Of a stretch of DNA of 64,000 bases, positions 1 to 10,177 are shown piece by piece. The first letter of the stretch is position 1. Each line of letters starts with the position of its first letter. The stretch comes from Anaerobacillus alkalilacustris (GTDB taxonomy: Bacteria; Bacillota; Bacilli; Bacillales; Anaerobacillaceae): contig NZ_MLQR01000029.1 in the NCBI RefSeq assembly GCF_001866005.1, forward strand, positions 149,908 through 213,907, written 5' to 3'. The translations under genes were made by a program, and so were the position numbers. The notes under the pieces are model-generated. The model ran no database searches, was not told where the DNA came from, and saw only the letters and a list, made by a program, of their open reading frames with translations.

Positions 1-1092
1 TTTAAGCAGTAACTCATTTTTCCCATTTCTGCTCATACGGCTATTCGTGCTTTCTAAACTAAGCATTAAATTCCCTTTTAATTGTTCTTTACCTTTGGTT
101 AATTCTTTTTCAGTAATACCTTGATTCTTGATACTGTTTAACGTCTCCATCATCGTGTCAAATAGCTCATCTAATTGATTAGGGGCCGTCCCACTATATA
201 CTGTTAACATTCCGTTATCATGGTAAGAAGAATGGTAAGAAAATACAGAATATGCTAATCCTTTTTTCTCCCTTACTTCCTGAAATAATCTGCTACTCAT
301 ACTTCCACCTAAAATATTATTTAATAGCACAAGGCTATAAATATCCTGATGTCCAATCGGAAGACCATCGAACCCTAAGCAAAGGTGCGCTTGTTCTGTT
401 TCTTTTTTCCTAACTAGTTTTTCTGCTAAGAAACTAGGTGTAACGTACTCACGCTCTACACCACTTTTCTTAACATCTTTAAAAATCGCTTCGACTTTTC
501 CAATAAAATCTTCATCAACATTTCCAGCAATAGAAATTACAACATTTTCAGCGGTGTACTGCTGGGCCATATAATCTCTTAATGTACGTTCAGAAAAGGA
601 TTTTAACGTTTGTTGAGTACCTAATATTGGATAGCCCAAAGAGTGAGTTCCAAAACTTGCTTGCGCTAACAAATCGTGTACAATATCGTCTGGAGCGTCC
701 TCGTACATCTTAATTTCTTCAAGTACTACATTTTTTTCTTTTTCTAATTCTTTCTCCTCAAAAAGAGAATGAAAGTACATATCAGAAAGTACATCGAGAG
801 CAATACTAGCATGATCGTCTAAAACTTTTGCATAGTAACAAGTATATTCCTTAGATGTAAATGCATTTACTTGACCACCAATTCCATCAAATGCCTCGGC
901 AATTTCTTTGGCAGAACGTGTTTTTGTACCTTTAAAAAACATATGCTCTAAAAAATGGGATACACCATTATCTTCTGTTGTTTCAAAACGAGAGCCTGTT
1001 CCAATCCAAATACCTATTGAAACGGACCTAACCGTTGGTATTTTTTCTAGAACTATTCTTACACCATTGGGAGTTTCAAACTTTTGTATCAA
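1..1092 (-). CDS. mlpA: M16 family zinc metalloprotease MlpA/YmxG (3' end cut by window edge)
   Basis: Insulinase/mitochondrial-processing-peptidase-like (M16) protease. The inverted zinc motif HFLEH lies at residues 46-50 and the distal glutamate is in LEEIKMYED near 124-132, so the active site looks intact. The start is TTG at 1092, with AGGAGG eight or so bases upstream; the protein begins MIQKFETPNGVRIVLE, closely like B. subtilis YmxG. 364 codons are present and the frame is open to base 1, where the family still has about 45 residues to go. It lies 23 bp downstream of ylxY, matching the B. subtilis pnpA-ylxY-ymxG order. Its physiological substrate is not shown by sequence. Confidence 0.95.
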   Translation of the reverse strand, partial: MIQKFETPNGVRIVLEKIPTVRSVSIGIWIGTGSRFETTEDNGVSHFLEHMFFKGTKTRSAKEIAEAFDGIGGQVNAFTSKEYTCYYAKVLDDHASIALDVLSDMYFHSLFEEKELEKEKNVVLEEIKMYEDAPDDIVHDLLAQASFGTHSLGYPILGTQQTLKSFSERTLRDYMAQQYTAENVVISIAGNVDEDFIGKVEAIFKDVKKSGVEREYVTPSFLAEKLVRKKETEQAHLCLGFDGLPIGHQDIYSLVLLNNILGGSMSSRLFQEVREKKGLAYSVFSYHSSYHDNGMLTVYSGTAPNQLDELFDTMMETLNSIKNQGITEKELTKGKEQLKGNLMLSLESTNSRMSRNGKNELLLK

Positions 1093-1115
1093 TCTTTTTT
1101 CCTCCTAAAATTGTT

Positions 1116-2099
1116 TCAATATCCCTCAGTAAAGCCTCCATTAGAAATTCGTTCTTCACTAAGTAGATTTGAAACAGTACTAATTTGATATCCTTTTGCT
1201 TTTAACCCAGTAATTAATTGTTCTAACCCACCTGTAGCACTTGCTGTTGGATGCATTAAAATCATAGAGCCAGGCTCTACTTTTTGTATTACACGTTGTG
1301 CCATGGCACTTGGTTCAGGGTTACGCCAATCGACTGTATCAACTGTCCATAATATGGTATACATATCCATACTTCTTGCTATGTCAACTACATCTTGTCG
1401 GTAGCTCCCACTGGGAGGGGCAAACCATTTCGGCTTTACTTCTAATGTGGCATAAATAACTTCGTTTGTCTTTTTTATTTCTTCTCTAATTCTTGCATTA
1501 GTCATTTTTTTCATATCAGGATGTGAATATGCATGATTCCCTATTTCATGCCCCTCATCAATAATCATTTTAGCTAATGTTGGATTTTTTTTCGTCCATG
1601 ATCCATCTAGGAAAAAGGTAGATTTAACATTATGTGCATTCATAATTTTTAGCATTTGTGGTAAATAGTCATTTCCCCATGCTACATTAACTAATAGAGT
1701 GACCATTTTTTTTTCAGGATTTCCGCGGTAAATTGGAGCTGAAGGTAGATCACTCAAATGAATAGTTGGAGGAACTTGTTTATAAACTAACCTATTTTCT
1801 AAAAATTCTCCGTCCTTTCTCATTTTCTCATAAGAAGCCTCAATATCAATCTCTAACCCATTAAGTCCAGGAATTGCTTTCCACACCCTATCAACGACCG
1901 CATCAATAGGTGGTACGTTTCTTTCATCGGCGTACTGTTTTAATTCTATAAATAGTGGATCATTAAATGTAGCAACCGATCGACTATCCGCTTTGATTTC
2001 TTTTATGTAATTCGTTGAATATGGATTTTGAATGGAGCCAATTGATAAAACAATTATAATAAAAAATGTACAAATTTGTAAAATAAACTTCTTTACCAT
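1116..2099 (-). CDS. ylxY: YlxY-type polysaccharide deacetylase family protein
   Basis: A 327-residue exported protein: an N-terminal hydrophobic segment (about 8-22) acts as a signal peptide or anchor, followed by a NodB-like domain from about 130 to 320. The NodB metal histidines are kept in NHAYSHPD (188-195), as are TVDTVDW (252-258) and LMHPT (281-285). The first NodB motif, normally TFDDG, is VNVAWGND (137-144), and motif 3 reads FAPPSGSY (226-233), so the catalytic base is altered. YlxY homologues share this degeneracy and are grouped as a sporulation-associated deacetylase family. Whether it is catalytic is open. It sits between pnp and mlpA behind a pnp terminator. Confidence 0.92.
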   Translation of the reverse strand: MVKKFILQICTFFIIIVLSIGSIQNPYSTNYIKEIKADSRSVATFNDPLFIELKQYADERNVPPIDAVVDRVWKAIPGLNGLEIDIEASYEKMRKDGEFLENRLVYKQVPPTIHLSDLPSAPIYRGNPEKKMVTLLVNVAWGNDYLPQMLKIMNAHNVKSTFFLDGSWTKKNPTLAKMIIDEGHEIGNHAYSHPDMKKMTNARIREEIKKTNEVIYATLEVKPKWFAPPSGSYRQDVVDIARSMDMYTILWTVDTVDWRNPEPSAMAQRVIQKVEPGSMILMHPTASATGGLEQLITGLKAKGYQISTVSNLLSEERISNGGFTEGY

Positions 2100-2162
2100 T
2101 AAATGTCCCCCCCTGTACTAAAAAATATGCACTGTTTGGACGAGGTAGAACAAATGGAATAG

Positions 2163-2193
2163 AGAAAAGAGACTGGTTTATTTCCCAGCCTCT
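2163..2193 (-). terminator. Rho-independent terminator of pnp
   Basis: On the minus strand AGAGGCTGG pairs with CCAGTCTCT across an 8-nt loop (2168-2193), followed by TTTTCT. It lies just after the pnp stop codon and before ylxY. Confidence 0.75.
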
Positions 2194-2197
2194 AATG

Positions 2198-4300
2198 TTA
2201 ACTTTCTTGCTTTTGTTCTTTTAATATTGCCTTACGTGACAAATTCACTCTGCCTTGGTTATCAACTTCTGTTACTTTTACAAGAATTTCATCACCTATT
2301 TGAACAACATCTTCAACTTTATTCACTCGCTCTTCAGCAAGTTGAGAAATGTGAACAAGTCCATCTTTGCCTTTAAACAACTCAACAAACGCTCCAAATT
2401 TTTCGATACGTTTTACAGTACCTAAATAAGTTTGGCCGACTTCTACTTCACGTACAATATCTTCAATGATTTGTTTTGCTTTTGCATTCATATCCTGATT
2501 TGTCGATGCAATAAATACTGTACCATCTTGTTCAATGTCAATTTTCACGCCAGTTTCTTCAATAATCTTATTAATGACTTTACCACTTGGCCCGATCACA
2601 TCTCTAATTTTATCTGGGTTAATACTCATCATTAATATTTTTGGTGCGTATTCAGAAAGCTCAGCCTTCGGTTCATTAATTGCCTCAAGCATATTATCAA
2701 GAATTTGAAGACGACCTTGCCTTGCTTGTTCTAAAGCTTCTTGTAAAATTTCACGATTAATACCGGAAATCTTTATATCCATCTGTATAGCAGTAACCCC
2801 TTCATTTGTTCCGGCTACTTTAAAGTCCATATCACCTAAGTGATCTTCCATACCTTGAATATCCGTTAATACTGTATAGTCTTCACCATCAGAAATTAAT
2901 CCCATTGCAATCCCAGCTACTGGTGATTTAATCGGGACTCCCGCAGCCATCATTGCCAATGTGCTAGCACATATACTTGCTTGTGAAGTAGAACCATTTG
3001 ATTCTAAGACTTCAGAAACAAGACGAATGGTATAAGGGAAAGTTTTTTCAGAAGGAATGATTGGTTCTAGAGCTCGCTCACCAAGGGCGCCATGTCCAAT
3101 CTCTCTTCGTCCTGGGCCTCTAATAGGACCAGTTTCACCAACACTAAATAATGGGAAGTTATAGTGATGCATAAAACGTTTAGTTTCCTCAATTCCTAAC
3201 CCATCAAGAATTTGGACATCTCCTAATGCTCCAAGTGTACAAATGCTTAAGGCTTGTGTTTGACCTCGCGTAAAAAGTCCAGAACCATGTGTTCTAGGTA
3301 AAATATCAATTTTAGAAGATAAAGGACGAATTTCATCTTTAGCTCTACCATCAGGTCGAATCTTTTCTTTCGTGATTAATCGTCTCACTTCTTCTTTTAC
3401 TATTTTGTGAAGAACTTCTTTTACTTCTTCTAAATTTATATTTTCATTTTCTTCAAAATGAGCGACTGCTTTTTCCATAACTACATCAATAGCAGCTTGT
3501 CTCGCATGTTTCTCCTGAACTTGAACGGCCTCTCTTAATTCCGATTCAGCTAATTCACGGACAGATGTATTTAAATCTGCATCAATTTCATGAAGGATGA
3601 CATCCATTTTTTCAATGTTGCCTAGTTTTGCAACTATTTCTTCTTGGAAAGCAACAAGACGCTTAATCTCCTCATGCCCATACATAATCGCTTCTAACAT
3701 AACTTCTTCCGATACTTCTTCTGCCCCAGCTTCAACCATGTTAATAGCATCTTTTGTACCCGCAACAACAAGGTGGATGTCACTTTTTTCCAATTGTTCA
3801 GTGGTAGGGTTAACCATAAACTCACCGTCAATACGACCTACTGTTACCCCAGCAATTGGACCATCAAAAGGAATGTCTGAAATACATAATGCTAGTGATG
3901 ATCCGACCATAGCTGCCATTTCAGAAGAACAGTTTTGATCAATACTCATAACAATACTAACTACTTGTACCTCATTACGGAATCCCTCTGGGAAGAGTGG
4001 TCGGATCGGACGATCAATTAAGCGGCTTGTTAAAATTGCATTTTCACTTGGACGGCCTTCTCGTTTTATAAAACCTCCAGGAATTTTACCAGCAGCATAA
4101 AGCCGTTCTTCATAGTTCACTGTAAGTGGAAAGAAATTTAGTGGCTTAGGTGATTTAGAAGCAGTAACAGTACAAAGTACTGCTGTTTCACCATATCTAA
4201 CCATTACTGCACCATTTGCCTGTTTGGCAAACTCGCCAATTTCAAACGATAATTCGCGACCTGCCCAATTCATCGAAAACTTTTGTGTTTCTTGTCCCAT
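2198..4300 (-). CDS. pnp: Polyribonucleotide nucleotidyltransferase (PNPase)
   Basis: Phosphorolytic 3'-5' exoribonuclease that degrades mRNA to nucleoside diphosphates as a homotrimer in the cytoplasm. The 700-residue protein has the full family layout: two RNase PH-like domains (about 10-230 and 310-540) with a helical linker, then a KH domain with [16 protein letters not shown] (about 555-615) and an S1 domain (about 620-690, [15 protein letters not shown]). Length equals typical Bacillus PNPase (about 705). The ATG start is preceded by GAGAGGAG. It is downstream of rpsO, as in most bacteria, but a terminator after rpsO and a candidate promoter before pnp suggest its own transcription. Confidence 0.98.
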   Translation of the reverse strand: MGQETQKFSMNWAGRELSFEIGEFAKQANGAVMVRYGETAVLCTVTASKSPKPLNFFPLTVNYEERLYAAGKIPGGFIKREGRPSENAILTSRLIDRPIRPLFPEGFRNEVQVVSIVMSIDQNCSSEMAAMVGSSLALCISDIPFDGPIAGVTVGRIDGEFMVNPTTEQLEKSDIHLVVAGTKDAINMVEAGAEEVSEEVMLEAIMYGHEEIKRLVAFQEEIVAKLGNIEKMDVILHEIDADLNTSVRELAESELREAVQVQEKHARQAAIDVVMEKAVAHFEENENINLEEVKEVLHKIVKEEVRRLITKEKIRPDGRAKDEIRPLSSKIDILPRTHGSGLFTRGQTQALSICTLGALGDVQILDGLGIEETKRFMHHYNFPLFSVGETGPIRGPGRREIGHGALGERALEPIIPSEKTFPYTIRLVSEVLESNGSTSQASICASTLAMMAAGVPIKSPVAGIAMGLISDGEDYTVLTDIQGMEDHLGDMDFKVAGTNEGVTAIQMDIKISGINREILQEALEQARQGRLQILDNMLEAINEPKAELSEYAPKILMMSINPDKIRDVIGPSGKVINKIIEETGVKIDIEQDGTVFIASTNQDMNAKAKQIIEDIVREVEVGQTYLGTVKRIEKFGAFVELFKGKDGLVHISQLAEERVNKVEDVVQIGDEILVKVTEVDNQGRVNLSRKAILKEQKQES

Positions 4301-4403
4301 TTTTACGAGTAACTCCTCTCGTTTTCAAAAATTTAATTATTAATTACTTAGCCCTTATTATTTCCTTAAATATGTAAATTCAAAAGCCTTTTAACAAAGA
4401 TTT

Positions 4404-4432
4404 ATTATGCAGTAATTAAGAACTTTTTCCAA
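4404..4432 (-). promoter_or_regulatory. Candidate sigma-A promoter for pnp
   Basis: Minus strand TTGGAA (4432-4427), 17-bp spacer, CATAAT (4409-4404). It falls between the rpsO terminator and the pnp start, about 105 bp upstream of the ATG. Identified by consensus only. Confidence 0.45.
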
Positions 4433-4446
4433 TAAATAAAACTAAG

Positions 4447-4470
4447 AAAAAAGCGGGACGAATCCCGCTT
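4447..4470 (-). terminator. Rho-independent terminator of rpsO
   Basis: Minus strand AGCGGGA-TTCG-TCCCGCT followed by TTTTTTC, immediately after the rpsO stop. Perfect 7-bp GC-rich stem with tetraloop and T-tract. Confidence 0.9.
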
Positions 4471-4476
4471 TCTCTA

Positions 4477-4746
4477 CTATCGGCGTAAACCGAGCTTATC
4501 AACTAAGTTACGATAACGCGATACATCCTTATTACGTAAATACGTAAGTAAGTTACGACGTTGTCCAACCATTTTTAAAAGACCACGACGTGAGTGATGA
4601 TCCTTTTTGTGAGTACGTAAATGACCGTTTAACGTATTGATTTGCTCCGTTAGGATAGCGATCTGAACCTCTGGAGAACCAGTGTCAGTATCGTGAACTT
4701 TAAACGTTTCAATGATTTCATTTTTACGCTCTTGAGTTAATGCCAT
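4477..4746 (-). CDS. rpsO: 30S ribosomal protein S15
   Basis: 89-residue S15, the standard size, which binds the central domain of 16S rRNA early in 30S assembly. The protein starts [16 protein letters not shown] and contains the conserved [10 protein letters not shown] and HHSRRGLL stretches. A strong AAGGAGGTGAA ribosome-binding site precedes the ATG. It lies between ribF and pnp as in other Bacillaceae and ends in a strong terminator. Confidence 0.98.
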   Translation of the reverse strand: MALTQERKNEIIETFKVHDTDTGSPEVQIAILTEQINTLNGHLRTHKKDHHSRRGLLKMVGQRRNLLTYLRNKDVSRYRNLVDKLGLRR

Positions 4747-4830
4747 CCTAATTCACCTCCTTATTATTTATCCCCTAATCCCTAGCAAACGTCGGTGACT
4801 CGATTTTGCCAAGGAAAGGTTTTGTACAAA
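4747..4830 (-). promoter_or_regulatory. rpsO 5' leader, possible S15 autoregulatory RNA
   Basis: The 110-nt gap upstream of rpsO can form imperfect stems, for example CCTTGGC with GCTAGGG enclosing the segment AAAATCGAGTCACCGACG. S15 represses its own mRNA through leader structures in several bacteria, including Geobacillus. That this leader does so is inferred from position and weak pairing only. Confidence 0.35.
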
Positions 4831-4842
4831 CGTACATATATT

Positions 4843-4871
4843 AGAATACATTGTTTTGTCATGAATTGCAA
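4843..4871 (-). promoter_or_regulatory. Candidate sigma-A promoter for rpsO
   Basis: Minus strand TTGCAA (4871-4866, overlapping the ribF 3' end), 17-bp spacer, TATTCT (4848-4843). A competing reading is ATGACA-16-TATATG slightly downstream. Consensus match only. Confidence 0.35.
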
Positions 4872-5824
4872 GAACACAAATTTAATTTGGTTAAAATATG
4901 CTTAGCTACTGCTTTATCTGTTTCAATTTGGTTAATAAGGTCTTGAATTGTTGGAAACTTTAGCTCACTCCTGATCCGTTTTATCCATTTAATACGTACA
5001 TCCTTATCGTAAATCATGTCATTAAAATCAAATAAATGAATTTCAACAGCAAGGTACGTTTTTTTATTTCCATGGAATGTTGGTTTATATCCTATATTAC
5101 AAACTCCTTCATAATTACGACCGTCTACTTTCATACATACAGCGTAAACACCTGTTGCAGGTAATAGGTACCCGTCTGTTTCAACATTTGCTGTTGGAAA
5201 ACCAATGAGGCGTCCGCGCTTTTCACCATGGACAACCTTACCTAAAACTTCATAATACCTCCCTAAATATTCAGGAACCTGAGAAACTTCTCCATTAGCT
5301 AATAATTTTCTAATATAAGTAGAACTCACCTTTTCTAAATCTTTTTCTACCTTCTGAATTGTTGTTTGAGAAAAAGATTTTCTAGAATGAAAAGGAAGAG
5401 TTTCCATCGTTCCTTTTCCTAGCTTGCCATAAGAATAGTCGAATCCAGCCACAACATGCTTTACATTTAATTCTATTAAATACTTATCTACAAACTGTTG
5501 TGGTGTTAGATTAGCAAATTCTTTGGTGAAATCTACTATGTATAAAACATCTACACCTAATTTTCTTATAAGCTCAATTTTCTCTGGCAATGGACTTAAG
5601 TAAAGCATTTCTCCCTCTTGTTTCCTAAGTACTTCTTTCGGGTGAGGGCTAAATGTCATAACTGCACTTTGCATTTGCTTTTCATGAGCAATTTCTTTTG
5701 CTGTAAGAATTACTCTTTGATGCCCTAGATGAACACCATCAAAAAAACCTAATGCTATGACTGTTGGTTTACAATTTTCCATTTTTAATTGATGAGGATG
5801 TGACAGTACAATTGTTTCCAACAT
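4859..5824 (-). CDS. ribF: Bifunctional riboflavin kinase / FAD synthetase
   Basis: Makes FMN from riboflavin and FAD from FMN. The N-terminal nucleotidyltransferase domain (about 1-180) shows GFFDGVHLGHQRVI and FSPHPKEVLR; the C-terminal flavokinase domain (about 185-310) shows GRYYEVLGKVVHGEKRGRLIGFPTAN. About 320 residues, as in the family. Start choice is ambiguous: GAGGTGG lies just 2 bp before ATG 5824, while TTG at 5821 has better spacing and aligns with the start of B. subtilis RibC; a GTG at 5830 also opens the frame. Follows truB, as in B. subtilis. Confidence 0.95.
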   Translation of the reverse strand: MLETIVLSHPHQLKMENCKPTVIALGFFDGVHLGHQRVILTAKEIAHEKQMQSAVMTFSPHPKEVLRKQEGEMLYLSPLPEKIELIRKLGVDVLYIVDFTKEFANLTPQQFVDKYLIELNVKHVVAGFDYSYGKLGKGTMETLPFHSRKSFSQTTIQKVEKDLEKVSSTYIRKLLANGEVSQVPEYLGRYYEVLGKVVHGEKRGRLIGFPTANVETDGYLLPATGVYAVCMKVDGRNYEGVCNIGYKPTFHGNKKTYLAVEIHLFDFNDMIYDKDVRIKWIKRIRSELKFPTIQDLINQIETDKAVAKHILTKLNLCSCNS

Positions 5825-5896
5825 TTCCACCTCAATATAGTAATATGTTAATTGATCAAACTCTTACATTTATAACTTTTTTATGCAACAATTATC

Positions 5897-6817
5897 TTAT
5901 ACTTGATCGTTTTTCAATACCTTTTCTGGCTTCATTAACCCTTGTTTAGTGGGATGCTTTATATAGATGGCTAAGCATTCTCCATTTTTATTATAAATGG
6001 TAAAACGATTTTCATCTATCTCTATAGGAATAGGTAATACCATTCCATTCATGACTTTTAGTGCTGTTGCATCATTTATAACGATCCGTTTTAAAAATGA
6101 AAGTGCATCATCAATTTTCAGTAGTGAAGCTTGAAGTTCATTATTTGTAAATTTATTTTCTATTTCTTCAAAAGTAAGGCAGTGCTCTAATTGAAAGGGA
6201 CCTGATGCAGTCCGAACAAGTGCCGACATATGAGCAGGATAACCAAGTTTTTTTCCTATATCCACTGCTAGTGTTCGCACGTACGTTCCTTTACTACAAT
6301 GGACGCGAAAAGAAAATTTTACTTTATTTCCATCAATAAGTAACGGTTCTGTTAACAAAGTTAATTCATGTATGTTTACATGTCGTACTGGACGCTCAAC
6401 TGTCTTTCCCTCTCGTGCGTATTCATAGAGCTTTTTCCCCTTAACCTTTACCGCAGAATACATTGGAGGAATCTGTTCTATTTCACCCGTAAAAGATTGT
6501 AATACTTCGTTTATTTCTTGGCAAGAAAATAACCTTTCAACAACTTTTTCCTCAAGCTTTTCACCTGTAAAATCTTCTGTAGTTGTCGAAAAGCCAATGG
6601 TAACCTCACCCTCATATGTTTTCGAATAATCAGACATATATTGTGCAACTTTAGTGGCTCTCCCAATACAAATAGGAAGTACCCCAGTAACCTCTGGATC
6701 TAATGTTCCGGTATGACCGATTTTTCTCGTCTTTAATATTCTTCTTAATTTAGCTACACAATCGTGAGAGGTCATCCCTTTCGGTTTATGTAAAGCTAAT
6801 ATTCCTTGTAGTTCCAT
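5897..6817 (-). CDS. truB: tRNA pseudouridine(55) synthase TruB
   Basis: Isomerises U55 in the T-loop of tRNAs. The catalytic motif GHTGTLDPEVTGVLPICIGRA sits near residues 35-55, with its aspartate in GTLDP; KTYEGEVTIGFSTTTED and CSKGTYVRTLA follow. About 306 residues. ATG 6817 (MELQGILALHKPKGMTSHD) aligns with homologue starts and has a GTGGTG-type ribosome site; a TTG seven codons upstream (6838) is less likely. Part of the nusA-infB-rbfA-truB-ribF cluster. Confidence 0.95.
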   Translation of the reverse strand: MELQGILALHKPKGMTSHDCVAKLRRILKTRKIGHTGTLDPEVTGVLPICIGRATKVAQYMSDYSKTYEGEVTIGFSTTTEDFTGEKLEEKVVERLFSCQEINEVLQSFTGEIEQIPPMYSAVKVKGKKLYEYAREGKTVERPVRHVNIHELTLLTEPLLIDGNKVKFSFRVHCSKGTYVRTLAVDIGKKLGYPAHMSALVRTASGPFQLEHCLTFEEIENKFTNNELQASLLKIDDALSFLKRIVINDATALKVMNGMVLPIPIEIDENRFTIYNKNGECLAIYIKHPTKQGLMKPEKVLKNDQV

Positions 6818-6864
6818 ATTTTTCACCACTTCAATCAATTTTATATAATTATATACAGAGGAAA

Positions 6865-6889
6865 GAGGATAGCAAACTACTATCCCCTT
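6865..6889 (-). other. Hairpin between rbfA and truB
   Basis: Minus strand GGGGATAG-TAGTTTG-CTATCCTC followed by TTTCCTCT. This could be a weak attenuator or an mRNA processing or stabilising stem. The T-tract is poor, and truB must be co-transcribed or have its own start, so it is not called a terminator. Confidence 0.4.
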
Positions 6890-6898
6890 TGTCCATTA

Positions 6899-7249
6899 TT
6901 ATTGATCGTTCTGACGATTAATTTCTCCAAGTAAAGATTCGATCTTATTGCCATAATCGATTGACTCGTCAAACTTGAAAAGAAGTTCAGGTGTTTTTCT
7001 TAGCCTAATTCTCTTCCCAATTTCCGAACGAATAAAACCAGTTGCTTTAGAAAGACCTTGTAAAGTAGCTTCTTTTTGCTCATCATTCCCAAGAACTGTA
7101 ATATAGATTTTTGCTTGTTGTAGATCTCCGGTAACTTCCACTCCTGTAACAGTAACAAATCCAATTCTTGGATCCTTTAGTTCCCTTTGAAGAATGTCAG
7201 TCATTTCCTTTTTAATTTGCTCTGCAACACGATTCGGACGAACACTCAT
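6899..7249 (-). CDS. rbfA: 30S ribosome-binding factor RbfA
   Basis: A 116-residue KH-like (type II) protein that binds the 30S neck during late 16S maturation. It begins [43 protein letters not shown], the typical N-terminus, and carries [18 protein letters not shown] near 72-90. A GAGGTG ribosome site precedes the ATG. It lies between ylxP and truB; the 188-bp gap upstream holds a degraded repeat copy. Confidence 0.96.
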   Translation of the reverse strand: MSVRPNRVAEQIKKEMTDILQRELKDPRIGFVTVTGVEVTGDLQQAKIYITVLGNDEQKEATLQGLSKATGFIRSEIGKRIRLRKTPELLFKFDESIDYGNKIESLLGEINRQNDQ

Positions 7250-7314
7250 TTATATCACCTCAATAGAACACCTTGTGCTTTTCGCATTATATAACCAAAG
7301 CTTTAGTTTATCTT

Positions 7315-7415
7315 AAAAGATAAGAATTTATAAAATTCTGAGATTGAAAAATTGTCTGGATCCAGCTACTTGCGCTCGTGACCGGGTCGCTTTCGCCTTA
7401 TTAACAATCCTCTAG
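7315..7415 (-). repeat. Degraded copy of the dispersed intergenic repeat (inverted)
   Basis: Read on the minus strand it contains GGCGAAAGCG, GGTCACGAGCGCAAG, then CCAGACAATTTTTCAATCTCAGAATTTTATAA. This resembles the GTCACGAGC and CTAGACAATTTCCAAGTTAGAAATTTTATA blocks of the copies at 21.4-21.6 and 31.2 kb. It is the only copy in this orientation and is shortened. Confidence 0.5.
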
Positions 7416-7437
7416 CATAATTAGACTTCTTGAACTA

Positions 7438-7716
7438 TTAAAACCATTCAAAGTTTGTGATGGTTCGCTCAATTTCAGGAGTTGAATCAATCATAGCTAA
7501 AGCTTTATTTAATTCTTTTTCAGCTACTACCTTATCACTTGCAACAGTAACGATAGAAATTTCTGCACGTTGCCATAAGTTTTGATAACCAGTTTCTGAT
7601 ACTGCTATATTTAGCCTTTGCTTTAAACGGCTTATTATACTTTTAAGTACGGATCGTTTCTGTTTCAGTGACTGCACATCATAAATGACACATTCACATG
7701 TTACAGATCCAATCAT
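7438..7716 (-). CDS. ylxP: YlxP, DUF503 family protein
   Basis: A 92-residue DUF503 protein starting [27 protein letters not shown], with the family stretch [26 protein letters not shown] (about 16-41) and [14 protein letters not shown]. It overlaps the infB stop by 4 bp and is always found between infB and rbfA in Bacilli. A link to ribosome assembly is inferred from that context; no biochemical role is visible in the sequence. Confidence 0.93.
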   Translation of the reverse strand: MIGSVTCECVIYDVQSLKQKRSVLKSIISRLKQRLNIAVSETGYQNLWQRAEISIVTVASDKVVAEKELNKALAMIDSTPEIERTITNFEWF

Positions 7717-9821
7717 GAACGTTTAATTTCCTCCATGACATATGCCTCAATAATATCGCCTTCTTTAATATCATTGAATCTTTCAAGAGTAATTCCACAC
7801 TCATAGTTAGTTGCAACTTCTTTAACATCATCTTTAAAGCGTTTAAGTGCATCAATTTTCCCTTCATAAATAACAATACCATCACGAATTAGACGAACTG
7901 TTGAATCACGAGTAACTTTTCCTTCAGTAACATAACAACCGGCAATCGTTCCTACTTTTGAGACTTTAAACGTTGTACGAACTTCAACCTGCCCAATTAC
8001 TTTTTCTTCAAATTCTGGATCAAGCATACCCTTCATTGCAGCTTCAATTTCGTCAATCGCATTATAAATAACCCGATGTAATCTAATATCTACTTTTTCA
8101 CTATCAGCTGTACGTTTTGCATTTACGTCAGGACGTACATTAAAGCCAATTACAATTGCATTTGAAGCACTTGCTAAAATAATATCGGATTCAGTAATAG
8201 CACCTACACCCGTATGGATAATGTTAACTTTTACACCTTCAACATCAATTTTCTCTAGTGAACCTTTCATTGCTTCTACAGAACCTTGAACGTCGCCTTT
8301 AATAATGACATTAATTTCTTTGATGTCACCTTGTTGGATCTGGTTAAATAAGTCATCTAAGCTTACTCTACTATTTTCAGAACGCTCAGCTTCACGCTGT
8401 TTCACCGCACGAGCTTCACCAACTGAACGAGCTGTTTTCTCGTCTTTAAAAACTAAAAATTGATCTCCAGCTCGCGGAACATCACTAAGACCTGTAATTT
8501 CTACAGGTGCTGAAGGTCCTGCTGTTTTAACACGTCGTCCAATATCATTTACCATTGCACGGACACGTCCAAACGTGTTTCCAACAACAATAGGATCACC
8601 CACGTGCAATGTTCCTGATTGAACAAGTAATGTTGCTACGGCTCCTCGACCTTTGTCCAATTCTGCTTCAACTACAGTTCCACGTGCGTAAGCTTTTGGA
8701 TTCGCTTTATATTCTTCAACTTCAGCGACTAATAGAATCATTTCTAACAACTCATCAATACCTTCGCCTTTAAGTGCAGAAACAGGAACAAAAATTGTAT
8801 CTCCACCCCAAGCTTCAGCTACTAAGCCATGTTCTGTTAACTCTTGCATCACGCGATCAGGGTTTGCAGCTTCCTTATCCATTTTATTAACAGCAACGAT
8901 AATAGGAACTTTTGCTGCTTTTGCATGATTAATTGCTTCAACTGTTTGCGGCATCACTCCATCGTCGGCTGCAACAACTAATATAGTAATATCAGTTACT
9001 TGTGCTCCACGAGCTCGCATTGTTGTAAATGCAGCATGTCCTGGAGTGTCTAGAAAAGTAATTTTCTTATCATTAACTTCTACTTGATAAGCACCTATGT
9101 GTTGAGTGATCCCACCAGCTTCACCTGCTGTTACTTTTGTGTGGCGAATCGAATCTAGAAGAGTTGTTTTTCCATGATCGACATGCCCCATAATAGTAAC
9201 AACTGGTGGTCTTTCCTTTATATCCTTTGGATCGTCATCTTCTTCATAGCGCTCAAAATCCGTTACTTCTAAAATGATTTCTTCTTCTACTTCAACACCA
9301 TAATCACTAGCTATTAATTCAATTGAATCTTTATCTATCTCTTGGTTAATGGTAGCCATAACCCCAAGAAACATTAATTTTTTAATAAGCTCTGATGGTT
9401 CTTTATGAAGCTTCTTAGCTAATTCTCCAACTGTAATGGATCCAGAATAAGTAATTTTAGTAGGCATAGTTTTCACATTTTCTTTCTTATCTACTTGAAA
9501 TGATTTTTGGTTATTTTTATTGTTACGTTTTTTATCATTTCTTTTCGATTGATTATTTTTTATAGCTTGGTCATTTTTCTTATTATTGTTTTCGGAAGGG
9601 CTTTTTTCGTTGCTTCCTTTTCCCTCTTTTGTATGAGAATTAGAAACACTTTTTTCACCTTCGTTTTCTACTGGCTCAACTTCTAACTTTTTCATAGCTT
9701 CTTCAGTAATTACTGACATATGGTTAGTTACCTCGATATTTAACGTTTTTAATTTTTCAATTATTTCTTTACTAGAAATGTTCTTCTCTTTTGCATATTC
9801 ATATACTCGCATCTTTTTCAT
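7713..9821 (-). CDS. infB: Translation initiation factor IF-2
   Basis: GTPase that brings initiator tRNA to the 30S P site and promotes subunit joining. The N-terminal IF2-N domain ([24 protein letters not shown]) is followed by a Lys/Asn-rich low-complexity linker (about 65-125), a second IF2-N domain, then the G domain with [23 protein letters not shown] and NKMD, and domains II-IV. 702 residues, close to Bacillus IF-2. ATG 9821 is chosen because GGGAGG precedes it and it matches homologues; the frame is open 14 codons further upstream. Confidence 0.97.
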   Translation of the reverse strand: MKKMRVYEYAKEKNISSKEIIEKLKTLNIEVTNHMSVITEEAMKKLEVEPVENEGEKSVSNSHTKEGKGSNEKSPSENNNKKNDQAIKNNQSKRNDKKRNNKNNQKSFQVDKKENVKTMPTKITYSGSITVGELAKKLHKEPSELIKKLMFLGVMATINQEIDKDSIELIASDYGVEVEEEIILEVTDFERYEEDDDPKDIKERPPVVTIMGHVDHGKTTLLDSIRHTKVTAGEAGGITQHIGAYQVEVNDKKITFLDTPGHAAFTTMRARGAQVTDITILVVAADDGVMPQTVEAINHAKAAKVPIIVAVNKMDKEAANPDRVMQELTEHGLVAEAWGGDTIFVPVSALKGEGIDELLEMILLVAEVEEYKANPKAYARGTVVEAELDKGRGAVATLLVQSGTLHVGDPIVVGNTFGRVRAMVNDIGRRVKTAGPSAPVEITGLSDVPRAGDQFLVFKDEKTARSVGEARAVKQREAERSENSRVSLDDLFNQIQQGDIKEINVIIKGDVQGSVEAMKGSLEKIDVEGVKVNIIHTGVGAITESDIILASASNAIVIGFNVRPDVNAKRTADSEKVDIRLHRVIYNAIDEIEAAMKGMLDPEFEEKVIGQVEVRTTFKVSKVGTIAGCYVTEGKVTRDSTVRLIRDGIVIYEGKIDALKRFKDDVKEVATNYECGITLERFNDIKEGDIIEAYVMEEIKRS

Positions 9822-9877
9822 TTGCTTTCCTCCCTTGTGAACATGGTCTTGTTCATCCAGCATTTCAACAAGTTTAT

Positions 9878-10177
9878 TTAAAGAATTGAAAGGAGCTTAG
9901 TGGCAAATCCTTCGTCAATTACACCCACTACAACACGTTCATGTTTTCCAATTGCTGAACCTAGCATCTCTCTATTACCTGTAAATTTTAAAGGGACATT
10001 ATAAAAATTACATTTATCTTGAATTTTCTTTTTTGTTGATAAAGAGGCGTCATCTGCCACTATCACAAGATAAACATTTTTCTTCCGTATACCTTTTATT
10101 ACAAGTTCTTCCCCAGTAACTAGTTTTCTAGCCCTTGTAGCAAGACCTAGAAGGGAAAACCATTGTGGCTGCTTCAT
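9878..10177 (-). CDS. ylxQ: YlxQ, L7Ae-family RNA-binding protein
   Basis: A 99-residue L7Ae/L30e/S12e-family protein ([24 protein letters not shown]...). It has the [16 protein letters not shown] start and the core [19 protein letters not shown]; members bind kink-turn RNAs. Its ATG overlaps the stop of ylxR by 4 bp, indicating translational coupling. It lies in the nusA-ylxR-ylxQ-infB order universal in Bacilli. A role in RNA or ribosome metabolism is inferred from family and context. Confidence 0.94.
   Translation of the reverse strand: MKQPQWFSLLGLATRARKLVTGEELVIKGIRKKNVYLVIVADDASLSTKKKIQDKCNFYNVPLKFTGNREMLGSAIGKHERVVVGVIDEGFATKLLSIL

Noticed and set aside
3597..3938. 113-codon plus-strand frame opposite pnp.
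   Set aside because: It is the antisense of a conserved coding region, lacks a ribosome site and shows no family features.
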